Source: CAVXAE01 sp044225565
GTDB taxonomy: Bacteria; Pseudomonadota; Gammaproteobacteria; Steroidobacterales; Steroidobacteraceae
Direction: 5' to 3'
Length of the DNA: 19,100 nucleotides
Assembly (NCBI GenBank): GCA_044225565.1
Contig: JBGAIL010000092.1
Coordinates: 1-19,100 of the forward strand
Shown here: one piece after another, positions 9,967 through 16,163 of the stretch
Numbering within the stretch: position 1 is the first letter of the stretch
Layout: each line of letters opens with the position of its first letter
Position numbers and translations under genes: made by a program
The notes under the pieces: generated by a model
What the model was told of the DNA's origin: nothing
Database searches by the model: none
Seen by the model: the letters and a program-made list of their open reading frames with translations, nothing else

Positions 9967-11408
9967 ATGACCACCAGGCGATACGAGTTCCGCAAGTTCT
10001 ACGTCGACGGCCAATGGGTGGATCCGCGCAGCCGCGTGAGCACCAGGTGGTGAATCCGGCTACGGAGGAAGTCGCCGGCGTCATCAGCATGGGTGGCGTG
10101 GAAGATGTGAACAAGGCCGTGGCAGCAGCACGTCGCGCTTTCGAATCTTATTCGCGCACCACGCCGCAGGAACGGCGTGCGCTTCTCGAGAAGGTTCTAG
10201 AAGGCTACAAGGGCCGCAGCGAGGACATCGCCGAGGCGATCTCCATCGAGATGGGCGCACCCATGAAGCTGGCTCGTGAGTCGCAGGCCGCGGTGGGCGC
10301 GGACATCTCCGGCGATGATCGAAGTGCTCGGCCGCTTCAGGTTCGAAGAGCAACAAGGGCAAGGAAACCGCCGGCCTACGAGCCGGTGGGAGTCTGCGCG
10401 CTCATCACGCCGTGGAACTGGCCGATGAACCAGGTGGCCGCCAAAGTGGTGCCGGCCCTCGCGGCCGGCTGCACCATGGTGCTGAAGCCTTCGGAGTTCT
10501 CGCCGTTCAGCGCGATGATCTGGGCGGAGATCCTGCACGAGGCTGGCGTGCCTGCGGGCGTCTTCAACATGATCAATGGCGATGGCGCTACGGTCGGCGC
10601 GGCGCTGTCCAGCCATCCGGACGTCGACATGGTGTCCTTCACGGGCTCCACGCGCGCCGGCAAGGAGGTGGCGAGGAACGCGGCCGCCACCGTGAAGCGC
10701 GTGCATCAGGAGCTCGGCGGCAAGTCGCCGAACGTGCTGCTCGACGACGTGGACTTCGAGAAGGCCGAGAGCGCGAGCATCGCGCGGCTGATGGTGAACA
10801 CCGGCCAGTCGTGCAACGCGCCCACACGCATGCTCGTGCCGGCGAAGAAGCCTGGGCGGCGTGGAAGAGATCGCTGGCGCGCCGCTGCGACGCGGTGGTG
10901 GTGGGTGATCCTCGAGCCGCTGGCACGACCATCGGCCCGGTGGTCTCGAAGATCCAGTTCGAGCGCGTGCAGGGCTACCTCGAGAAAGGCGTCGCCGAGG
11001 GCGCGAAACTGGTGACGAGCAATGGGCGGCCGGCGAGGCGAGCACGAGCTGCATGTGAAGCTTCCACCGTGTTCTCGAACGTCCGCAACGACATGACCAT
11101 CGCGCGCGAGGAGATTTTCGGCCCGGTGGTGAGCATCATCCCTTACGAGTCCGACGAGGAGGCGATCCGCATCGCCAACGACACGCCTTACGGTCTCATA
11201 TGGCCTACCTGCGGGGTCAGGACATGGACCGCGCCCGTAAAGTGGGCTCACGCATCCGCGCCGGCCAGGTGGTGTTCAACAACGCGCGTGGCGATATGCA
11301 CACGCCGCCTGGCGGATTCAGACTGGCAACGGGCGCGAATGGGGCGAGCAATTTCCTCTGCAAGGCGCTGATCGCGCTATCGGACCGCCTGCGCGGCCTC
11401 ACCAGTAG
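9967..11408 (+). pseudogene. NAD(P)-dependent aldehyde dehydrogenase (several frame changes)
   Basis: Cytoplasmic oxidation of an aldehyde to a carboxylate. The ATG lies 12 bases after the SUMF1-protein stop. Reassembled length is about 480 residues, normal for the family. Motifs: FRKFYVDGQWVDP at the start; NPATEEVAGVISMG; PWNWPMNQVAAKVVPALAAG; KPSEFSP; the nucleotide-binding SFTGSTRAGKEV; the general-base Glu in QELGGKSPNV (codon 10710-10712); the nucleophile Cys in NTGQSCNAPTR (codon 10812-10814); EEIFGPVVSI; and GNGREWGE near the C-terminus. The frame changes near 10035, 10310, 10350-10370, 10855, 11040, 11205 and 11320. The stop TAG at 11406-11408 is reached in the frame that carries GNGREWGE. 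All catalytic residues survive, which argues for sequence errors rather than loss of function. Confidence 0.85.
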
Positions 11409-11456
11409 GCGCATCAACGCCGCGCCTTGCCGGTGTGCGCGGCCTGCGCGCCGTGC

Positions 11457-12408
11457 TCAACGTTTCGCGACGCGCCTCGTGGAATCACGCACGGCGATCG
11501 GCACTGTCTTGAGATCCCGAATGATCCCGAGCCACGACATGCCCCGCACGTAGTAGCTGATGTCGATCTCCCACCAGTGATGAAGCCCTGCCCGTACGAG
11601 CCTGGGCAATAGTGATGATTGTTGTGCCAGCCTTCGCCCAGCGTCAGCAGCGCGAGCAACCGCTGGTTGCGGCTGTCGTCGTGAGTGACCAGCGCTGGCG
11701 ACCACCACGTGCGCCAGCGAGTTGATCAGGTAGGGTGACGTGGGAGCAGGCGACGGTGGAGACGAAAAATCCCCGCACGAACGGCTGCCAGGCGCGTTCG
11801 ATGCCGACACCAGGCGCCGCGCTCTCGAGCAGCGCCGAGGCCGAAGACGAGCAGGGCGAACAGCGCGGGCACGACCACGTCGAAGCGATCGAGCCAGCGC
11901 AGCTCGGGATGGCGCGTGAGATCGCGCACGCGGCGCCAAGTCCGGCGCTGAATCCTCGTATCTCATGAACCAGCCCATGTGCGCTCATGAAGCCGTGCTG
12001 CGAAGGCGAATGCGCATCCTGCTCGCGGTCCGAATGCGCGTGATGGTTGTGGCGATGCGCTGCCCACCAGATGGGCCCGCGCTGTACCGGAGGCGTTGAG
12101 CACGGCGAAGGCGAACTGGGCCACCCGGACGTCTTGAACGTGCGGTGAGAAATAGCGATGGTAGAAAGCGGTGATGCGGAACATGCGCAGCACGAATGCC
12201 GACGCACACGGCGATTGCGATGGGGCTGACGCCCACCAGGAAATACGCCCAGGCAGGCCACGTGCAGGAGTGCAGGGGAGCGCGAACCCCTCCTTGCGGG
12301 CTTCCGCCGTGCGGGGGATTCCGCGCGTTGTCGAGCCATTCGCGCAGCACGCACTGGCACGCAGGGACGGGGTTCCGCAGCCGCGCCCACGGCTGAAGCT
12401 TCCGTGAG
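11457..12408 (-). pseudogene. Acyl-CoA desaturase, noisy first copy with the genuine C-terminus
   Basis: Degraded version of the intact desaturase at 13111-13989. All three histidine-box regions can be found, but in different frames (for example GEGWHNNHHYCPG near 11620 and a damaged HRYFS box near 12150). Small insertions, deletions and substitutions occur every 20-60 bases, and the start region (12330-12408) has lost the equivalent of the MSADSPYP start. This copy nevertheless carries what the clean copy lacks: the true 3' end, reading WEIDISY, YVRGMSWLGII and RDLKTVPIAVRDSTRRVAKR to a TGA at 11457-11459. The normal C-terminus of this desaturase family has a WEID segment and ends in this style, so the full protein should be about 330 residues. 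Confidence 0.75.
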
Positions 12409-12418
12409 TCTTGAGCGA

Positions 12419-12447
12419 CCGTACGAAGTGAAACTTACTTCGTACGG
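12419..12447. terminator. Perfect hairpin between the ModA-like and desaturase genes, copy 1
   Basis: The arms CCGTACGAAGT and ACTTCGTACGG (11 bp, perfect) flank a 7-base loop GAAACTT. The element is identical to that at 14020-14048 and lies inside the block shared without change by the two repeat copies. There is no T-run on either side, so it is not a classical intrinsic terminator; an attenuator, processing site or operator is equally possible. Confidence 0.4.
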
Positions 12448-12457
12448 GCGCCGAGCG

Positions 12458-13081
12458 CTACTGTGCCGGCCTGAAGCCGTAGCGCTGGAACACCGCGCGG
12501 CTGCTGTTGCTTCGCAGGAACTCCATGAAGCGCCCGGAGCCGTCCTGAGCGCCCGGCGTAGCCGCCATGAGGTACGAGATGGGCGGGTGCGAATCGGCGG
12601 GAAACACGTCCACGATGCGCACTCGCTTGTCGAGCAGCGCATCCGTCTCGAACGCGATGCCGAGCGGAGCCGTCCCCTCGGCCACCGCGCTGATCACGTT
12701 GCGCGGGTTCCCCTGCTTCGCCAGCCGCTCTCCCACCGCATTCCACACGCCCAGCGAGATCAGGGCGTAGCGGCTGTATCGGCCCAGGGGCACGGTTTCC
12801 GGCTCCCCCATCGCGAGCTTGCCTTTGCCGAGCGCACCATGCAGGTCGAAGCTGCGCGCGATCGTCAGATCGAGCTTGCTGCCAGCGGGTGCGATGAGCG
12901 AAAGGCGGTTGGAGCATTGCGCGAGCTTGCGCTTCTGGTCGGCGTCCGTGCAGACCACGACGTCGGCCTTCGAGCCGCCCTCGATCTGCCTGGCATGAAC
13001 GTGCTGCCCCGTCTCGGGAGGTCGCTGGCCTGGGTCAGGCTCTGATTGAGCGACGCGCGGGGCGTAGAGCAGGTCCCGGCC
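12458..13081 (-). pseudogene. ModA-like substrate-binding protein, noisy copy lacking its 5' end
   Basis: The C-terminal two thirds (12458-12911) are identical to the clean copy at 14059-14512 and end in RYGFRPAQ and TAG. Upstream of 12911 the match continues with deletions: the equivalents of 'RGNLLRN', parts of 'DAEWVDFAEK' and 'ASPALARQ' are lost. It stops near the equivalent of residue 25 of the mature gene, so no signal peptide or start codon exists. It is not a functional gene as written. Confidence 0.8.
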
Positions 13082-13111
13082 TGCATATCGGCCCAGGGGG
13101 CATCTCATTCT
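13082..13111. other. Join between repeat copy 1 and repeat copy 2
   Basis: About 30 bases separate the end of the noisy copy from the start of the clean copy and match neither end of the repeat. Within them, 13086-13099 (TATCGGCCCAGGGG) equals 12777-12790 inside the ModA-like gene. The rest has no visible source. There are no flanking insertion-sequence ends, no target-site duplication and no gene. Confidence 0.6.
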
Positions 13112-13989
13112 CACCAGTAGAAGCCCTGCCGGGCCGAGCCTGGGCAATAGTGATGATTGTTGTGCCAGCCTTCGCCCAGCGTCAGCAGAGCGAGCAGCCA
13201 GTTGTTGCGGCTGTCGTCGTGAGTGACGTAGCGCTGGCGACCCACTACGTGCGCCAGGGAGTTGATCAGGTAGGTGACGTGGGAGCAGGCGACGGTGGAG
13301 ACGAAAAATCCCCACACGAGCAGCTGCCAGCAGTTCGTGCCGAGCTGCGGCGCCGCGCTCTCGAGCAGCGCGCCGAGGCCGAAGACGAGCAGGGCGAACA
13401 GCGCGGGCACGACCACGTCGAAGCGATCGAGCCAGCGCAGCTCGGGATAGCGGGTGAGGTCGCGCACGCGGCGCAAGTCGGGGGCGAATCCCTCGTATCT
13501 CATGAACCAGCCCATGTGCGCTCGCCAGAAGCCGTGCTGCGAAGGCGAATGCGCATCCTGCTCGCGGTCCGAATGCGCGTGATGGTTGCGGTGATGCGCC
13601 GCCCACCAGATGGGCCCGCGCTGTACCGCGGAGGCGCCGAGCACGGCGAAGGCGAACTGGGCCACCCGGGACGTCTTGAACGTGCGGTGTGAGAAATAAC
13701 GGTGGTAGAAGGCCGTGATCGCGAACATGCGCAGCACGAATGCGCCGACGCACACGGCGATTGCGATGGGGCTGACGCCCACCAGGAATACGCCCAGGCA
13801 GGCCACGTGCAGGAGTGCGAAGGGGATCGCGCGCCAGAAGTCCACCCCCTCCTTGCGGGCTTCCGCCGTGCGCGCGGCTGAATTCCGCGCGTTGTCGAAC
13901 CATTCGCGCAGCGCGCGGCCCAGCCTGGCACGCAGGGACGGGGTATCCGCAGCCGCGTGGGCCGCAGGGTATGGGGAATCCGCAGACAT
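13111..13989 (-). CDS. Acyl-CoA (delta-9 type) fatty acid desaturase, clean copy, truncated at its C-terminus
   Basis: Membrane di-iron enzyme that inserts a cis double bond into saturated acyl chains, adjusting membrane fluidity. As written it has 292 residues. The three histidine boxes are intact: H96-x4-H101 (YHRYFSH), H133-x2-H136-H137 (HRNHHAHSD) and H276-x2-H279-H280 (GEGWHNNHHYCPG). Hydrophobic segments lie at about 53-85 (IPFALLHVACLGVF, GVSPIAIAVCVG) and 190-240 (VVVPALFALLVFGLGALL, LLVWGFFVSTVA). The start ATG at 13989 is preceded by a weak GAAGC. The reading ends at GFYW followed by TGA exactly at the repeat junction, while copy 1 continues from the same point into WEID and a normal C-terminus. 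The stop is therefore a product of the junction. It lies 69 bases downstream of the ModA-like gene on the same strand. Confidence 0.88.
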   Translation of the reverse strand: MSADSPYPAAHAAADTPSLRARLGRALREWFDNARNSAARTAEARKEGVDFWRAIPFALLHVACLGVFLVGVSPIAIAVCVGAFVLRMFAITAFYHRYFSHRTFKTSRVAQFAFAVLGASAVQRGPIWWAAHHRNHHAHSDREQDAHSPSQHGFWRAHMGWFMRYEGFAPDLRRVRDLTRYPELRWLDRFDVVVPALFALLVFGLGALLESAAPQLGTNCWQLLVWGFFVSTVACSHVTYLINSLAHVVGRQRYVTHDDSRNNWLLALLTLGEGWHNNHHYCPGSARQGFYW

Positions 13990-14753
13990 TGAGAGCTTCG
14001 CGATGGCGATCTTGAGCGACCGTACGAAGTGAAACTTACTTCGTACGGGCGCCGAGCGCTACTGTGCCGGCCTGAAGCCGTAGCGCTGGAACACCGCGCG
14101 GCTGCTGTTGCTTCGCAGGAACTCCATGAAGCGCCCGGAGCCGTCCTGAGCGCCCGGCGTAGCCGCCATGAGGTACGAGATGGGCGGGTGCGAATCGGCG
14201 GGAAACACGTCCACGATGCGCACTCGCTTGTCGAGCAGCGCATCCGTCTCGAACGCGATGCCGAGCGGAGCCGTCCCCTCGGCCACCGCGCTGATCACGT
14301 TGCGCGGGTTCCCCTGCTTCGCCAGCCGCTCTCCCACCGCATTCCACACGCCCAGCGAGATCAGGGCGTAGCGGCTGTATCGGCCCAGGGGCACGGTTTC
14401 CGGCTCCCCCATCGCGAGCTTGCCTTTGCCGAGCGCACCATGCAGGTCGAAGCTGCGCGCGATCGTCAGATCGAGCTTGCTGCCAGCGGGTGCGATGAGC
14501 GAAAGGCGGTTGCGCAGCAGGTTGCCTCGCGTGGCGGGGTCCACGAGCTTGCGCTTCTCGGCGAAGTCCACCCATTCGGCGTCCGTGCAGACCACGACGT
14601 CGGCCTTCGAGCCGCCCTCGATCTGCCTGGCGAGCGCGGGGCTCGCCCCGAAGGACAGGGTGACGTGCTGCCCCGTCTCCTTGGCGTAGAGGTCGCTGGC
14701 CTGGGTCAGGCTCTGATTGAGCGACGCGGTGGCGTAGACCAGCAGGTCCGGCC
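13112..14753. repeat. Direct repeat, copy 2 (clean)
   Basis: Clean counterpart of 11572-13081. It contains the desaturase without its last roughly 38 codons, the intergenic hairpin, and the ModA-like gene up to its signal-peptide region. Beyond 14753 the clean sequence continues naturally into the ModA start and the alpha/beta hydrolase. To the left of 13112 it stops abruptly. Confidence 0.85.
14020..14048. terminator. Perfect 11-bp hairpin between the ModA-like gene and the desaturase
   Basis: The arms CCGTACGAAGT and ACTTCGTACGG flank the loop GAAACTT. It starts 11 bases after the ModA-like stop (14059) and ends 31 bases before the desaturase start (13989), on the path of minus-strand transcription. 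The stem is strong but has no U-tract, so it could lower expression of the second gene, protect the 3' end of the first message, or be a DNA-level palindromic binding site. AT content in the stem is higher than in the surroundings. Confidence 0.45.
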
Positions 14754-14823
14754 GGGGGTCTGCGGCGCGGACGGCGGGCATCGCGAGCGCGAGCAGAAGG
14801 GGGAGCATCCTGCGCAGGGTCAT
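14059..14823 (-). CDS. modA: ModA-like periplasmic substrate-binding protein (molybdate ABC transporter family)
   Basis: Family members bind molybdate or tungstate in the periplasm and deliver it to ModB/ModC. It has 254 residues. The ATG at 14823 has GGAG six bases upstream; the frame is open further upstream but without a better start. Signal peptide residues 1-20 (MTLRRMLPLLLALAMPAVRA). The body shows typical ModA blocks: LLVYATASLNQSLTQASDLY, TLSFGASPALARQIEGGSKAD, VVVCTDAEWVDFAEKRKLVD, NRLSLIAPAGSKLDL, KLAMGEPETVPLGRYSRYAL, GTAPLGIAFETDAL and the ending GSGRFMEFLRS...YGFRPAQ. The serine-rich start and the GAS segment are where oxyanion ligands sit in the family. Oddly, the next gene is a desaturase and no modB or modC is present, so this is an orphan binding protein; its ligand could differ from molybdate. 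Confidence 0.85.
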   Translation of the reverse strand: MTLRRMLPLLLALAMPAVRAADPRPDLLVYATASLNQSLTQASDLYAKETGQHVTLSFGASPALARQIEGGSKADVVVCTDAEWVDFAEKRKLVDPATRGNLLRNRLSLIAPAGSKLDLTIARSFDLHGALGKGKLAMGEPETVPLGRYSRYALISLGVWNAVGERLAKQGNPRNVISAVAEGTAPLGIAFETDALLDKRVRIVDVFPADSHPPISYLMAATPGAQDGSGRFMEFLRSNSSRAVFQRYGFRPAQ

Positions 14824-14891
14824 GGCATCTCCATTCTCGATGAAGGGGTGTCGGCTCCTCGAAGGCTTTCTTGCGTGGTTCAATGTGACGC

Positions 14892-15668
14892 ATGTCAAGG
14901 AATACCTATGTCCTCGTGCCGGGGGCGTGGCACGGCGGCTGGTGCTGGGCGCGCGTGGCCCGGGAGCTGGAGCTGGCCGGGCATCGGGTCGTCACTCCGG
15001 AGTTGCCGGGATGCGCGCGCGGGAACGAAGAGCCGGTCGCCATATCGCTGGAGGACTGGGTGGCGGCGATCGGCGAAGTGGTCGGGCAGCAGCGGGAGCC
15101 GGTGCTGCTCGTGGGCCACAGCCGCGGCGGCATCGTCATCAGCCAGGTCGCGGAGCGGATGCCGGATCGCGTGGCGGGACTCTTCTACGTCGCAGGGTTC
15201 TTGCTGCGCCATCGCGAATCCGTGCTGCGCGTGCTGCGCGAAGAGGAGGGCGATTCACCGTTCCTTCGCAACGTGACGCTTTCGCCTGATGGCAGCCGGT
15301 GGCTGCTCGCGGAAGGGAGCGCCGAGCGCCTGTTCTACGGAGAATGCCCTGCGGAGGATGTGCAGCTCGCGCTTTCGCGCCTGGGCACCGAACCTGCAGC
15401 GCCCATGATGAAGCCCCTGCAGTTGAGCGAAGAACGCTTCGGTCGCGTGCCGCGGATCTACGTGGAATGTCTTCGTGATGCGGCCGTGCCGCTCGCGCTG
15501 CAATGGCCTCGTCATCCGCCGGCGCGGATGGCTCGAGGCGAGCAGCGACTCGGTGTCCGGTGCCTTCTCGTACACCGGAATGCCCATGTCGTTGATGGTG
15601 TTGACGATGTCCTCGATCTGCTCCGGGATCGACGATCTCGGACGGCAGGTGATCGTTCACCTGCGTAA
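14892..15668 (+). CDS. Alpha/beta hydrolase; last part is a chimeric read-through into antisense rpoD sequence
   Basis: Soluble alpha/beta-hydrolase of the small esterase / hydroxynitrile-lyase-like group; substrate unknown. Real coding runs from the ATG at 14892 to about 15500 (about 203 residues): YVLVPGAWHGGW (oxyanion HGGW at 14-17), the nucleophile elbow GHSRGG with Ser77, and VPRIYVECLRDAAVPLALQ with the likely acid Asp196. Family members normally continue about 30-35 residues to a catalytic His in an HxPF-type motif. Here, after LALQ, the frame runs through sequence that on the other strand encodes rpoD, giving an unrelated tail to the TGA at 15666-15668. The catalytic His is therefore missing as written. 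The gene is divergent from the ModA-like gene with a 68-bp gap, in which I found no clear promoter. Confidence 0.82.
   Translation: MSRNTYVLVPGAWHGGWCWARVARELELAGHRVVTPELPGCARGNEEPVAISLEDWVAAIGEVVGQQREPVLLVGHSRGGIVISQVAERMPDRVAGLFYVAGFLLRHRESVLRVLREEEGDSPFLRNVTLSPDGSRWLLAEGSAERLFYGECPAEDVQLALSRLGTEPAAPMMKPLQLSEERFGRVPRIYVECLRDAAVPLALQWPRHPPARMARGEQRLGVRCLLVHRNAHVVDGVDDVLDLLRDRRSRTAGDRSPA
15490..15512. other. Chimeric join between alpha/beta hydrolase and rpoD
   Basis: To the left, plus-strand coding matches the alpha/beta hydrolase through LALQ (to about 15502). To the right, minus-strand coding reads EPSAPADDEAIAA, part of the RpoD linker after sigma region 1.1. Both reading frames are cut at the same place. 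No mobile-element ends, direct repeats or stop-codon scars are visible. Confidence 0.6.
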
Positions 15669-15987
15669 GTGAGGAAGCCCTGCTCCTTGCCGCGGGCGAT
15701 GAGCAGCTTCAGCTGGGACTGCCGGTCCTCCGGCATCACGGGCGGCCGGCGCTCGACGCCGATGATCTTCTTGCTGTCGGCCGCAGCCTTCGGCGGCGCC
15801 CTGGCGGCGCCGCGGCCGGTGCGCGGGCGGCTTCGGCCGCTTTCTTCACAGCAGCCGGCCTCGTACGCTCCTTCTCGCGCGCGGCCGGCACCTTTTTCGA
15901 TGCTGGGGCGGCTTTGACGGATTTGCGTTCGGAGGACGGGCGCTTTTTGCTGGCAGCGGCCAGCGGCTTGTGCTTGCGTGTCGTCAT
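15500..15987 (-). pseudogene. rpoD: RNA polymerase sigma factor RpoD, N-terminal region 1.1 only, with frame changes
   Basis: Primary sigma factor; the whole protein is 600 or more residues. Only about 160 codons remain. The ATG at 15987 starts a Lys/Ala-rich leader (MTTRKHKPLAAASKKRPSSE). The diagnostic region 1.1 follows in pieces: QSQLKLLIARGKEQGFLTYA, then NDHLPSEIVDP in a second frame, then MGIPVYEKAPDTESLLAS in a third, and EPSAPADDEAIAA just before the join. Frame changes lie near 15805, 15660 (two bases missing in YAEVNDHL), 15635 (extra C) and 15540. Regions 1.2-4 are absent. A genome cannot live without this gene, so either a full copy lies elsewhere or the truncation is a mis-join. 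It follows dnaG as in other gammaproteobacteria. Confidence 0.88.
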
Positions 15988-16070
15988 GATCGCTCGGCGC
16001 GGTCGGCTTCAAGACCCCTAATGTCGGCCCGTTCATGGGCAACTCAAGAGGCGCCAAAGAAAAGCGGGCA

Positions 16071-16099
16071 ATTCTAGGGGACGCGCGCGCAACTGCCAA
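16071..16099 (-). promoter_or_regulatory. Sigma-70-type promoter upstream of rpoD
   Basis: On the minus strand, TTGGCA (16099-16094) and TAGAAT (16076-16071) are separated by exactly 17 bases; each box is one base from consensus. Transcription would start near 16064, leaving a leader of about 77 bases before the rpoD ATG at 15987. The site lies in the 176-bp dnaG-rpoD gap, so rpoD could be transcribed apart from dnaG, as is known for internal promoters of this operon in Escherichia coli. Confidence 0.6.
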
Positions 16100-16163
16100 A
16101 TCGGGCGCGTAATCGGTGGTTTCACGACCACTGGCCAGATCTCAAGTAATTGATTTACAAGGA

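Larger units (their letters stand above)
11572..13081. repeat. Direct repeat, copy 1 (noisy): desaturase 3' part + hairpin + ModA-like gene lacking its 5' end
   Basis: This block aligns end to end with 13112-14753. It is about 130 bases shorter because of many small deletions plus several of about 10-40 bases in 12912-13081. In contrast, 12409-12911 matches 14010-14512 with a constant offset of 1601 and no difference that I could see. The left edge sits inside the desaturase gene, where the two copies part company right after the codons for GFYW. The right edge sits inside the ModA-like gene near its signal peptide. Confidence 0.85.

Noticed and set aside
7831..11408. Programmed or biological frameshifting, or a decaying genomic island
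   Set aside because: The changes are too many, too close together and lack slippery-site structure; catalytic motifs are all retained, and the same pattern continues into housekeeping rpoD and yqeY.
11457..14823. Genuine tandem gene duplication of desaturase and ModA-like gene
   Set aside because: The two copies are truncated in a complementary way and differ mainly by small indels confined to one copy, which fits an unmerged overlap better. Kept open as a finding to test.
14029..15276. 415-codon plus-strand frame over the ModA-like gene and hydrolase start, and its twin at 12404-13045
   Set aside because: Antisense to the ModA-like gene, which has a signal peptide and family motifs; the twin exists only because the region is repeated.
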